From Flavobacterium ovatum (GTDB taxonomy: Bacteria; Bacteroidota; Bacteroidia; Flavobacteriales; Flavobacteriaceae), in assembly GCF_040703125.1 (NCBI RefSeq), contig NZ_CP160035.1:3210001-3274000 (forward strand): a DNA stretch of 64,000 bases, in the 5' to 3' direction. Positions 56,079-64,000 of the stretch are shown here, piece after piece. Each line of letters opens with the position of its first letter. Within the stretch, counting starts at the first letter, position 1. Position numbers and translations under genes: made by a program. The notes under the pieces are model-generated. The model was not told where the DNA came from and made no database searches. It saw only the letters and a list, made by a program, of their open reading frames with translations.

Positions 56079-57177
56079 ATGACAACTACCGAACAAATTA
56101 AAGGTATTGTAGAGCGCCTTGGTGCGTTGAGGAGGTATCTTTGACGTTGATGCCAAATTAATCGAAATTGCAAACGAAGAAGAAAAAACTTTTGCTCCTG
56201 ACTTTTGGAACAATGCAAGAGAAGCAGAACTTATTGTTAAAAACCTGAGGTCCAAAAAGAAATGGATTGAAGATTACAATAAAGCGATAGAGTTGACTGA
56301 CGAATTGCAATTAGCCTACGAGTTTTACCGTGAAGGAGAACTCACCCCAGAAGAACTAGATGAACAGTATGCAAAATCTGAAAATCATATTGAAGCCATA
56401 GAATTCAAAAATATGCTTTCAGATGAAGGTGATTCACTTAGTGCAGTTATACAAATTACAGCTGGAGCTGGAGGAACTGAAAGTTGCGACTGGGCAGAGA
56501 TGCTTATGCGTATGTACATGATGTGGGCAGAAAAAAACGGGTACAAAATCAAAGAACTGAACTTTCAAAAAGGAGATGCTGCAGGAATTAAAACAGTAAC
56601 TCTAGAATTTGAAGGTGATTACTCTTTTGGGTATCTCAAAGGTGAAAATGGCGTTCATCGTTTAGTACGTATATCACCCTTTGATAGTAATGCCAAAAGA
56701 CATACTTCTTTTGCGTCCGTCTATGTTTATCCCTTAGTGGATGACACTATAGAAATTGAAATCAATCCTGCTGATATCGAAATTACAACTGCTCGTTCCA
56801 GTGGAGCTGGTGGACAAAATGTAAATAAAGTAGAGACTAAAGTTCAGTTGGTACACAAACCTTCTGGAATCCAAATTCAATGTTCTGAAACACGTTCACA
56901 ACATGATAACAGAAGTAGAGCCATGCAAATGTTACGTTCTCAGTTGTATGAAATTGAATTAAAGAAGCAACAAGAACAACGTTCTGATATTGAAGCGGGT
57001 AAAATGAAAATTGAATGGGGCTCTCAAATTCGTAATTACGTGATGCAACCTTATAAATTGGTAAAAGACGTTCGTACAGGTTACGAATCTAGCAACGTTG
57101 ACGCTGTAATGAATGGTGAAATCGATGAGTTCTTAAAAGCCTACCTGATGATGATGGGACAAAAAGAAGAAGAATAA
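56079..57177 (+). CDS. prfB: Peptide chain release factor 2, with programmed +1 frameshift
   Basis: The 365-residue product requires joining 56079-56141 and 56143-57177: the first frame ends at an in-frame TGA (56142-56144) after 21 codons, and a +1 shift resumes the reading. The second part carries the SPF tripeptide (RISPFDSN) that reads UGA and UAA, and the GGQ motif in [16 protein letters not shown]2 recognises UGA and UAA and releases the peptide. The frameshift lets RF2 control its own level. A start in the second frame only (MTDELQ) would lose the N-terminal domain and is rejected. Confidence 0.97.
56129..56145 (+). promoter_or_regulatory. RF2 programmed frameshift site
   Basis: AGGAGG stimulator (Shine-Dalgarno-like) at 56129-56135, then TATCTTTGAC with CTT at 56139-56141 and the stop TGA at 56142-56144 followed by C. 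This is the classical RF2 signal (SD-like element, CTT TGA C). Confidence 0.95.
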
Positions 57178-57202
57178 AGTTCTCTTTTATTATTACATAT
57201 CA

Positions 57203-57236
57203 AACCCGACAGTTTAAAACTGTCGGGTTTCTTTAT
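57203..57236 (+). terminator. Terminator of prfB
   Basis: AACCCGACAG / CTGTCGGGTT with an 8-base loop and a T-rich tail. Confidence 0.9.
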
Positions 57237-57333
57237 TTAACTTTACATTATTTGTTTAGCCAAATGAAAAAATACTGTAGTTTTTAAATTACATTTACAA
57301 AAACAGCGCTACTAATAGCTAATAAACCTTTCG

Positions 57334-58941
57334 ATGAAAAAAAATAAAATCGTATTGATTCTCTTTATGATTTCTGTTATTTCTTATGCACAGAAACCAA
57401 TCTTTACTTCGGCCAAAGTAAAAGCCGCCACTGTATATTCAAATGCTGCAGAGTTAACTCAAAACACGACAGTAAACCTTCCTGCTGGAACGAGTGAAAT
57501 TGTCATCAAAAATGTGGCGAATAATTTAAACGAAAGTACCATTCAAATTGGGGCTCCAAGTTCCGTAACTATTCTTTCGGTTCAGTTTACCAATAATTAC
57601 ATTTCAGAATTTGAAATTGATGAAAGTAATCCTGCCATAAAAAAAGTGCGTGACAGTATTACATTGGTACAAAAAGAAATAAAAAAAATTCAGATTCAAG
57701 TGCTGTCCAATACACAGACCATTGCATTATTAGATAAAAACCAAACCGTTTCTGGAATAAATTCTGGTCTAAATGTAGCCGAATTAATGAAAATGGTCGA
57801 ATATTATAAAACCAAAAGAACGGAACTTGAAATTACAGTTGTAGATTTAAAAGAGAAAGAGACTAATTGGAACAAAAGGCTTATCATTTTAAACAACAAA
57901 TTAGATTTCAACACTAAAAATGAAGAGAAATCCTCTTCAGGAAAACTGATTTTACAAGTCATGAATGAAGTTGCGGGAACTGTTCCTTTGAATATAACCT
58001 ACATCACGAACGCTGCTAATTGGAAACCATTTTACGACTTACGAGCCGAAAGTATCAAGGAACCAATCAATATGATGTATAAAGCGCAACTGGTACAAAC
58101 TACCGGAATTGATTGGAGAAAAATACAACTAACGTTATCCAGCGGAAATCCAAACCAAAATAATCAAGCTCCCGAATTACAACCTTGGTTTTTGAGATAC
58201 AATCAGCCTATAACTTATGCTAATAAAAGTGCTGAATTAAATGAAGTGGTTGTAATAGGTTATGGTACGCAAAAAAGAAGCAGTCCTAGTCAAATTTCAA
58301 GTGTTTCTAACTACACAACAATCAATGAAAACCAACTCAATGTTTCCTTTGACATTGAGATCCCTTATGATATTCTATCCAACGGGAAAGTACATAGTGT
58401 TGCTTTGAAAGAAATTAAATTACCTGCAACATATAATTACTATGCTGCTCCAAGACTTGACAAAGAAGCTTTTTTATTGGCTGAAATAATTGATTATTCA
58501 AAATATAATCTTTTAAAAGGAGAAGCTAATATCATTTTTGAAGGTATGTATGTTGGAAAAACGACGATCAATCCAAATCAAACTGCTGATACTTTAAAAT
58601 TAAGTATGGGTAGAGATAAGAAAATCTCCATCACACGCGAAAAAATAGTAGATAAGTCGGGAACAAAATTCTTATCTTCATACAAAGAACAAACGTTTAC
58701 TTATGAGATTACTGTTCGAAACAACAAAAAAGAAGCTATTGAAATACTATTAAAAGATCAATACCCATTGAGCAATGACAAAGAAATAACAATCGAAATT
58801 TTAGAAAAAAGCAAAGCCAAAGTCAATGAAGAAACAGGGATTCTAACTTGGGAATTAAACCTTACCCCTAACGAGACAAAAAAAATAAGGCTTAGTTATA
58901 AAGTAAAATATCCAAAAGATAAAGATATCAGTAACTTATAG
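57334..58941 (+). CDS. Exported MuiA-like protein (DUF4140/DUF4139) with a SusC-like plug motif inside
   Basis: 535 residues. The signal peptide ends near SYAQ (about residue 20). DUF4140 (about 28-130; VKAATVYSNAAELTQNTTVNLPAG), a helical hairpin (about 130-195) and DUF4139 (about 205-530; YITNAANWKPFYDLRAES) follow the family order for mucoidy inhibitor A-like proteins, whose role is unclear. Unusually, residues about 301-325 contain ELNEVVVIGYGTQKRSSPSQ, the phrase that marks the plug start of SusC-type receptors. It sits in a loop of DUF4139. It is a single gene with a clear terminator. Confidence 0.85.
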   Translation: MKKNKIVLILFMISVISYAQKPIFTSAKVKAATVYSNAAELTQNTTVNLPAGTSEIVIKNVANNLNESTIQIGAPSSVTILSVQFTNNYISEFEIDESNPAIKKVRDSITLVQKEIKKIQIQVLSNTQTIALLDKNQTVSGINSGLNVAELMKMVEYYKTKRTELEITVVDLKEKETNWNKRLIILNNKLDFNTKNEEKSSSGKLILQVMNEVAGTVPLNITYITNAANWKPFYDLRAESIKEPINMMYKAQLVQTTGIDWRKIQLTLSSGNPNQNNQAPELQPWFLRYNQPITYANKSAELNEVVVIGYGTQKRSSPSQISSVSNYTTINENQLNVSFDIEIPYDILSNGKVHSVALKEIKLPATYNYYAAPRLDKEAFLLAEIIDYSKYNLLKGEANIIFEGMYVGKTTINPNQTADTLKLSMGRDKKISITREKIVDKSGTKFLSSYKEQTFTYEITVRNNKKEAIEILLKDQYPLSNDKEITIEILEKSKAKVNEETGILTWELNLTPNETKKIRLSYKVKYPKDKDISNL

Positions 58942-58972
58942 AAAGTCTTAATAATAATTTAGCTAAAAACAC

Positions 58973-59012
58973 AAACCCGAAAGTTCAAATGGACTCTCGG
59001 GTTTTCGTTTTT
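58973..59012 (+). terminator. Probable terminator of the MuiA-like gene
   Basis: AACCCGAAAGTT / GACTCTCGGGTT stem with two to three mismatches and a T-rich tail (TTTTCGTTTTT). Confidence 0.7.
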
Positions 59013-59155
59013 ACCACTAAAACAAATTCATTCAAATCGCAAAACATTTTTCTACTTATCTCTTATTCTTCAAACAATCATGATATAAGTTTGCCAAAAA
59101 ATTAGGAATACCTAAATCAAATCACTTATTTTGAAACTAAATAACGAACTACATT

Positions 59156-60154
59156 ATGAAATCATATTCTATTTTAGAAATAAATGAAGTCCTTCAAGGA
59201 ATTATCCTGGGGGATACTCAACAAAACATAACTGCTCCTGAACAATTAGAAGTTGCCAGTAATACTGAGATTTCATTTATTGGAAATAAGAAATATGAAA
59301 AACTTTGGGCTACCTCTAATGCTTGTGTTGCTATTGTCAACGAAGATATTTCTATAGAGCCAGGTGAAAACAGAGCTTTTATTAAAGTTAAAAATGCTGA
59401 TTTAGCGATGTCGCAAATCTTAGAACTTTTTGCTTTTCCAATGCCTGAATTTGATTCCGAAATTCATCCTTCAGCAACTATTGATATTACAGCTACTATT
59501 TCAACTGGAGTAAAAGTGGGTGCTGGTTGCTATGTGGGACCTAAAGTCGTTATTGGTAAAAACTCTATTATTTATCCAAATACAACCATTTTGGATGGTA
59601 CCACTATTGGTGAAAACACTGTAATTTGGTCAGGAACTGTCGTTAGAGAACGATGTCATATTGGCAATAATTGTATTATTCATCCCAATGCTACTATTGG
59701 TGCAGATGGATTTGGTTTTCGTCCATGTCCTGAAAGAGGATTGGTAAAAATCCCGCAAATTGGAAATGTAATCATTGGAAACAATGTTGAAATAGGTGCC
59801 AACAGTTGTGTTGACAGAGGAAAGTTTAGCTCGACTGTAATAGGTGACGGTTGTAAGATTGACAACTTAGTACAAATAGGTCACAATAGTAAACTAGGTC
59901 GTTTTTGTATTATGGCAGGAAATAGTGGGTTAGCCGGTTCTGTTACACTAGGAAATGGAGTCATGATTGGCGGAAGTGCTTCTATCAAAGATCATACAAC
60001 TATTGGTGATGGTGCTATTGTAGGAGCTGGTTCAGGAGTTACAGGCGATATTCCTGCAGGAAAAACAATGCTAGGATATCCAGCAGTTGAAGCGCGTGAC
60101 GCACTCAAACAATGGGCTATATTGAAAAGATTAGTAAACGATTCTAAAAAATAA
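59156..60154 (+). CDS. lpxD: UDP-3-O-acylglucosamine N-acyltransferase
   Basis: 332 residues. An N-terminal UDP-binding domain is followed by the left-handed beta-helix of hexapeptide repeats (about 110-300: STGVKVGAGCYVGPKVVIGK and onward), with the catalytic His in QIGHNSKLGRFC. It transfers a 3-hydroxyacyl chain to UDP-3-O-acylglucosamine in lipid A synthesis. Bacteroidota often carry a second lpxD copy, and this one stands alone, away from lpxC/fabZ/lpxA, so it may be the second copy. Cytoplasmic. Confidence 0.93.
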   Translation: MKSYSILEINEVLQGIILGDTQQNITAPEQLEVASNTEISFIGNKKYEKLWATSNACVAIVNEDISIEPGENRAFIKVKNADLAMSQILELFAFPMPEFDSEIHPSATIDITATISTGVKVGAGCYVGPKVVIGKNSIIYPNTTILDGTTIGENTVIWSGTVVRERCHIGNNCIIHPNATIGADGFGFRPCPERGLVKIPQIGNVIIGNNVEIGANSCVDRGKFSSTVIGDGCKIDNLVQIGHNSKLGRFCIMAGNSGLAGSVTLGNGVMIGGSASIKDHTTIGDGAIVGAGSGVTGDIPAGKTMLGYPAVEARDALKQWAILKRLVNDSKK

Positions 60155-60232
60155 ATGTTTTTTTTTTCATTAGAATCACTCTATAATTGAATGTTTTTAT
60201 TTTATTTTTGAATAAAACAAAAGCCCTTTAAT

Positions 60233-60877
60233 ATGAAAAAAGCCCCGATACTAAGCCAAAAAAATATTGAAATAGCTGGAACAATATTAGGTTGGACTGC
60301 AGTATTAATTCAACTCTACCTCATTATAAATAACCGAATAGCTTCAATCCCTGAAACGCTTATTCGGTTTTTTAGTTTTTATACAATCCTAACGAATATC
60401 TTAGTTGCTTGTTGTTTTTCAATTCTTTGGTTAAAGCCCGAAAACGGACTTTATTCCTTTTTCAAAAATTACAAAATACAAACAGCGATTGCAGTTTACA
60501 TAAGTGTTGTGGGATTGGTGTATAATGCAATTTTACGATTTTTATGGAATCCAACTGGTTTACAGTATATTGTTGATGAACTACTCCATTCAATTATTCC
60601 CGTTTTATATCTAATTTATTGGTTTAATTACCACCAAAAAGAACGTCTAAATTTCAAACCTGTTATTAAATGGCTTATTTACCCTTTAATTTATCTTCTT
60701 TATATTTTAATACGGGGTCATTTTTCAAACTATTACCCTTATCCGTTTATTGATGTAAACATTCTTGGATACAATAAAACATTCTTAAATAGTACATTTC
60801 TATTTGGCTTCTTTGGACTAATTTCAATTCTGTTTATTGGAATATCGCGTCTCATTAGCAAAACAAAGACTCCTTAA
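60233..60877 (+). CDS. Pr6Pr-family integral membrane protein
   Basis: 214 residues with six predicted transmembrane helices, starting IAGTILGWTAVLIQLYLII. Recognisable Pr6Pr features are RFFSFYTILTNILVACCF and YNAILRFLWNPTGLQYIVDELLHSIIPVLYLIYW. The family is annotated only by its six-helix organisation; function unknown. It lies 78 bases after lpxD on the same strand but has its own spacer. No signal peptide. Confidence 0.75.
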   Translation: MKKAPILSQKNIEIAGTILGWTAVLIQLYLIINNRIASIPETLIRFFSFYTILTNILVACCFSILWLKPENGLYSFFKNYKIQTAIAVYISVVGLVYNAILRFLWNPTGLQYIVDELLHSIIPVLYLIYWFNYHQKERLNFKPVIKWLIYPLIYLLYILIRGHFSNYYPYPFIDVNILGYNKTFLNSTFLFGFFGLISILFIGISRLISKTKTP

Positions 60878-61008
60878 AAGTAAATAAGTTGGAATGACTG
60901 AATTCGAATTGTTTTTTTTAATTATAAAACTCCATTTTCCTGAAATCTTATTCTAAATTTTCACTGGATTTTGTAATTTAGCCCTGCATTATAAAACTCT
61001 CACTTCAC

Positions 61009-62637
61009 ATGGATTTAAACTTCAATAAAAACGAAGATCACAATAAACTATTAGTATCCGATTTAAAACAAAAGTTTGCAAAAGTAAGATTAGGAGGAGG
61101 TGAAAAACGCATCCAAAAACTTCACAATGAAGGTAAAATGACTGCTCGTGAACGCATAAATTACCTACTTGATAAAGAAGGTAAAGTAATTGAAATTGGA
61201 GCTTTTACAGGAGAAGGAATGTATGCAGAACATGGCGGTTGTCCTTCCGGAGGTGTGGTAATCAAAATTGGGTATATCCGAGGAAAGCAATGTATTGTTG
61301 TTGCCAATGATGCCACAGTGAAAGCAGGCGCTTGGTTCCCTATTACTGGTAAGAAAAACTTAAGAGCACAAGAAATCGCCATGGAAAATCGCTTACCTAT
61401 TATTTACTTAGTAGATAGTGCGGGCGTGTTTTTACCATTACAAGATGAAATTTTCCCAGATAAAGAACATTTTGGACGTGTTTTTAGAAATAACGCTTTG
61501 ATGAGTAGCATGGGAATTACTCAAATATCAGCTATTATGGGAAGCTGTGTGGCTGGAGGAGCTTACTTACCAATTATGAGTGACGAAGCTATTATTGTGG
61601 ATAAAACGGCAAGTATTTTCCTTGCTGGAAGTTATTTAGTAAAAGCTGCTATTGGTGAAACCATTGATAATGAAACTTTGGGTGGGGCTACTACGCATTG
61701 TGAAATATCTGGGGTTACGGATTATAAAGCTAAAGATGATAAAGATGCACTTGACAAAATCAAAAATATTATTGACAAAATAGGTGATTACACGCCAGCA
61801 GGTTTCAGTCGAGTCAAAGCTATAAAACCGAATTTAGACGAAAACGATATCTACGGTATTTTACCTAAAGCTCGAAATGAACAATACGATATGATGGAAA
61901 TCATCCATCGATTGGTTGATAATTCAGAATTTGAAGCATACAAAGAGGGTTATGGACAAACCATTATTACTGGTTATGCCCGTATTGACGGTTGGGCAGT
62001 TGGAATTGTTGCCAATCAACGCAAAGTAGTAAAAACCCAAAAAGGCGAAATGCAATTTGGAGGAGTTATCTATTCGGATAGTGCTGATAAAGCTACTCGA
62101 TTTATTGCCAATTGCAACCAAAAGAAAATACCATTAGTTTTTTTACAAGACGTTACTGGTTTTATGGTAGGTTCTAAGTCTGAACAGGGCGGAATTATTA
62201 AGGACGGTGCTAAAATGGTGAATGCTGTAAGCAATTCTGTAGTGCCTAAATTCACTGTGGTAATAGGGAATTCCTACGGTGCTGGAAATTATGCCATGTG
62301 CGGAAAAGCATTTGATCCTAGATTAATTTTTGCATGGCCAAGTGCTGAGTTGGCGGTAATGGGAGGCACTCAGGCAGCCAAAGTATTGGCACAAATTGAA
62401 GCTTCGTCTTTAAAATCCAAAGGAGAAACTATTGATGAAGCGAAAGAAAATGAATTGTTTACAAAAATCAAAGCAAGATATGACGAACAGGTTTCTCCTT
62501 ACTACGCTGCGGCACGCTTGTGGACTGATGCTATTATTGATCCTTTAGATACTAGAACATGGATTTCAATGGGTATTGAGGCTGCTAACCACGCTCCTAT
62601 TGAAAAGAAATTTAATTTAGGTGTGATTCAGGTTTAG
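61009..62637 (+). CDS. Acyl-CoA carboxylase beta (carboxyltransferase) subunit, methylcrotonyl/propionyl-type
   Basis: 542 residues. Carboxyltransferase family: MTARERINYLLDKEGKVIEIGAF, the oxyanion-hole blocks GSCVAGGAYLPIMSD (N-half) and NSYGAGNYAMCGKAF (C-half). The pattern CAVVANDATVKAGAWFPITGKK and the DSAGVFLPLQDEIFPD stretch favour the methylcrotonyl-CoA carboxylase beta branch, but propionyl-CoA carboxylase is close. The biotin-carboxylase alpha chain is not in the window. Start ATG 61009. Cytoplasmic, heteromeric complex expected. Confidence 0.85.
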   Translation: MDLNFNKNEDHNKLLVSDLKQKFAKVRLGGGEKRIQKLHNEGKMTARERINYLLDKEGKVIEIGAFTGEGMYAEHGGCPSGGVVIKIGYIRGKQCIVVANDATVKAGAWFPITGKKNLRAQEIAMENRLPIIYLVDSAGVFLPLQDEIFPDKEHFGRVFRNNALMSSMGITQISAIMGSCVAGGAYLPIMSDEAIIVDKTASIFLAGSYLVKAAIGETIDNETLGGATTHCEISGVTDYKAKDDKDALDKIKNIIDKIGDYTPAGFSRVKAIKPNLDENDIYGILPKARNEQYDMMEIIHRLVDNSEFEAYKEGYGQTIITGYARIDGWAVGIVANQRKVVKTQKGEMQFGGVIYSDSADKATRFIANCNQKKIPLVFLQDVTGFMVGSKSEQGGIIKDGAKMVNAVSNSVVPKFTVVIGNSYGAGNYAMCGKAFDPRLIFAWPSAELAVMGGTQAAKVLAQIEASSLKSKGETIDEAKENELFTKIKARYDEQVSPYYAAARLWTDAIIDPLDTRTWISMGIEAANHAPIEKKFNLGVIQV

Positions 62638-62750
62638 GCTGTAAGACAAGTCCAAATCACAGCTTATTGAAGGAAATTTTTCGACACTACTATCACCTAT
62701 TATCTTAAAAATCACTACCTTAGTGTATTAATTTAAAAAACTATAGTATT

Positions 62751-63173
62751 ATGAACAACGTAAAAACCTTAAATAAATGGGCGAATGCGCACACTTATTT
62801 ATCTATAGATTTAATCCGAATTGCACTGGGGATTTTTTTATTCATGAAAGGTGTTGAATTCATTACAAATATTCAATATCTAGTAGATTTGATTTCTCCC
62901 ATCGATAGAATTGGAGGAGGAATGTTTCTTATACATTATATTGCTCCTGCCCATATGATTGGTGGTATTATGATTGTTTTTGGACTCTTGACTAGATGGG
63001 CAATAATAGCACAACTACCAATCCTTTTGGGAGCTGTTGTTGTAAACTTCATGGGAGAAATGCAATCACAAAACCTTATCTTAGCAATAGCAACTTTAGC
63101 TGTATGTATCTTCTTTATGTTTTATGGAAGCGGAAAAAATTCAGCAGATTACTATTTTAAGATGGAACAGTAG
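62751..63173 (+). CDS. DoxX-family membrane protein
   Basis: 140 residues, four transmembrane helices: IDLIRIALGIFLFMKGVEFI, FLIHYIAPAHMIGGIMIVFG, AIIAQLPILLGAVVVNF and ILAIATLAVCIFFMFYG. The order and the start of helix 1 fit the DoxX family, an inner-membrane protein of unclear role in redox stress or quinone metabolism. Single gene, 113 bases after the carboxylase. Confidence 0.78.
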   Translation: MNNVKTLNKWANAHTYLSIDLIRIALGIFLFMKGVEFITNIQYLVDLISPIDRIGGGMFLIHYIAPAHMIGGIMIVFGLLTRWAIIAQLPILLGAVVVNFMGEMQSQNLILAIATLAVCIFFMFYGSGKNSADYYFKMEQ

Positions 63174-63217
63174 CGAAAGACAATTGCAAATATCAATGTT
63201 TATGTTCAATAGAACAT

Positions 63218-63262
63218 AAAAAAAGGAAGCATTTTGAAAAATCAATTTGCTTCCTTTTTTTA
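63218..63262. terminator. Bidirectional terminator between doxX and menE-like gene
   Basis: AAAAAAGGAAGCA / TGCTTCCTTTTTT with a loop of about 17 bases; A-run and T-run. Confidence 0.82.
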
Positions 63263-63275
63263 AAATATATAGTGA

Positions 63276-64000
63276 CTATTTTAATTTAGACAATATTTCT
63301 TTACGCTTACATTTTCCTGTTTCTGTTTCATCAAATTTAGAAACAAATAGAATTTCTTTTGGCTTTTCATATTTGTCAAGAGCATCAAAGATAGAAGTAT
63401 CAAACTCTTTATTTTCGCCTTCTATTACAAGTACCAATTTTTCACCAAGTACTTCATCTGGTAGTCCGCCAATAAAAAATCTGTTAGAAATAGCGTTTGA
63501 TAACTTTTCTTCAATTACCTCAGGAAGCATCTTGATTCCCCCACTATTAACAACATTATCAATTCTACCTAAGAAAACAAATTGTTTATCGTTAAGGATT
63601 TCTACAATATCATTAGTAACAATCTGTTCTTTAGCAACCCTTGGCGCATCAATCACCAAACATTTTTGATCGTTTTGAGAAACTTTAACCCTTGGCAAAA
63701 CAGTAAATGCTTTTTCTCCAATTTTTTTAGCAGCAATATGAGTCATTGTTTCCGTCATACCATATGTTTCATACACTTTGGTATTTATCATTAGTAAACT
63801 TTTTTCCAATTCCTTACTCATTTGTGCTCCACCTACTATTAACTTTTTAACATTCCTTAAAGCTGCAATAGAATTTTTAGCTTGCAAAGGAACCATTGCT
63901 GCAAAATCATACATAGTTTCATTTCGTTCCAAAGGAGTCGAACTAGGCGCTACAAAATCAATATCTAATCCTAAGATAAAACTTCTAACCAGCATCATTT
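63276..64000 (-). CDS. menE: AMP-binding CoA ligase, menE (O-succinylbenzoate-CoA ligase)-like, C-terminal part
   Basis: The visible 240 residues are the C-terminal two thirds of an adenylate-forming enzyme; the 5' end lies beyond the right edge, since the frame is still open there. Motifs: YGMTETMTHIA (adenylate-forming core), FLGRIDNVVNSGGIK and the C-terminal GKCKRKEILSKL lysine motif. The short GGLPDEVLGEK block and RxVxxLGLD-like start fit MenE of menaquinone synthesis, which Bacteroidota use. Other acyl-CoA ligases share these motifs, so the MenE name rests on general resemblance. A ATG at 63998 is inside the protein, not the start. Confidence 0.75.
   Translation of the reverse strand, partial: MMLVRSFILGLDIDFVAPSSTPLERNETMYDFAAMVPLQAKNSIAALRNVKKLIVGGAQMSKELEKSLLMINTKVYETYGMTETMTHIAAKKIGEKAFTVLPRVKVSQNDQKCLVIDAPRVAKEQIVTNDIVEILNDKQFVFLGRIDNVVNSGGIKMLPEVIEEKLSNAISNRFFIGGLPDEVLGEKLVLVIEGENKEFDTSIFDALDKYEKPKEILFVSKFDETETGKCKRKEILSKLK

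Overview
The window reads as part of the chromosome of a Bacteroidota bacterium of the family Flavobacteriaceae, most likely a Flavobacterium or a close relative. The DNA is AT-rich. Genes lack Shine-Dalgarno sequences. Promoters follow the Bacteroidota pattern (TTG or TTTG, about 17-20 bases, then TAnnTTTG). Secreted proteins carry type IX secretion (T9SS) sorting tails. Best family matches throughout are flavobacterial (ISAon1-type transposase, BtuG-like propeller, DUF4252, HYR-GH16, PorT-like barrel). This is judgement from recognised families; no database search was possible.

Layout. 1-3.5 kb: the 5' part of a 23S gene, tRNA-Ala, tRNA-Ile and a 16S gene, all on the minus strand, driven by three tandem rrn promoters. 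3.6-20 kb: housekeeping and accessory genes: a histone H1-like protein, a GH16 lipoprotein, a 2H phosphoesterase, a 2OG-Fe(II) oxygenase, a MoxR/VWA pair, a GYF-domain membrane protein, a YchJ operon that includes a 49-residue gene, a PQQ sugar dehydrogenase with cytochrome c, DUF4252, and an S41 protease. 17.5-24.6 kb: a vitamin B12 uptake locus (btuG-like, btuB, cobalamin riboswitch, btuF, btuC). An intact 1430-bp ISL3/ISAon1-type insertion sequence has split btuB and left an 8-bp target duplication. 24.9-37.1 kb: a polysaccharide-degradation block with two sulfatases, GH43-CBM6, GH16, GH2, a kelch lipoprotein and a T9SS-exported protein, but no SusC/SusD pair. The combination suggests a sulfated galactan or similar algal glycan (inference).

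37-44.7 kb: a pentapeptide-repeat protein, GNAT, NnrD, GcvT, YebC and small secreted proteins, plus an unusual 176-bp intergenic element with interlocking inverted repeats. 44.8-46.4 kb: a RAYT (REP-associated tyrosine transposase) module with REP-like palindromes, present as a complete copy and an upstream copy with an internal deletion. 46.6-64 kb: an outer-membrane barrel, a UPF0158 protein, an AlkD-like glycosylase, a large unrecognised PLP enzyme with an extra N-terminal domain, a cysteine-synthase-like enzyme, oligopeptidase B, YbaB, threonine aldolase, prfB with its programmed frameshift, a MuiA-like protein carrying a SusC-like plug motif, LpxD, a Pr6Pr membrane protein, an acyl-CoA carboxylase beta chain, DoxX, and the 3' part of a menE-like gene cut by the window end.

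The main points for follow-up are the IS-broken B12 receptor, the GH2 enzyme lacking the usual acid/base glutamate, the 699-residue PLP protein, the duplicated RAYT module, and the interlocked inverted-repeat element. No CRISPR array, prophage or recognisable anti-phage system was found.
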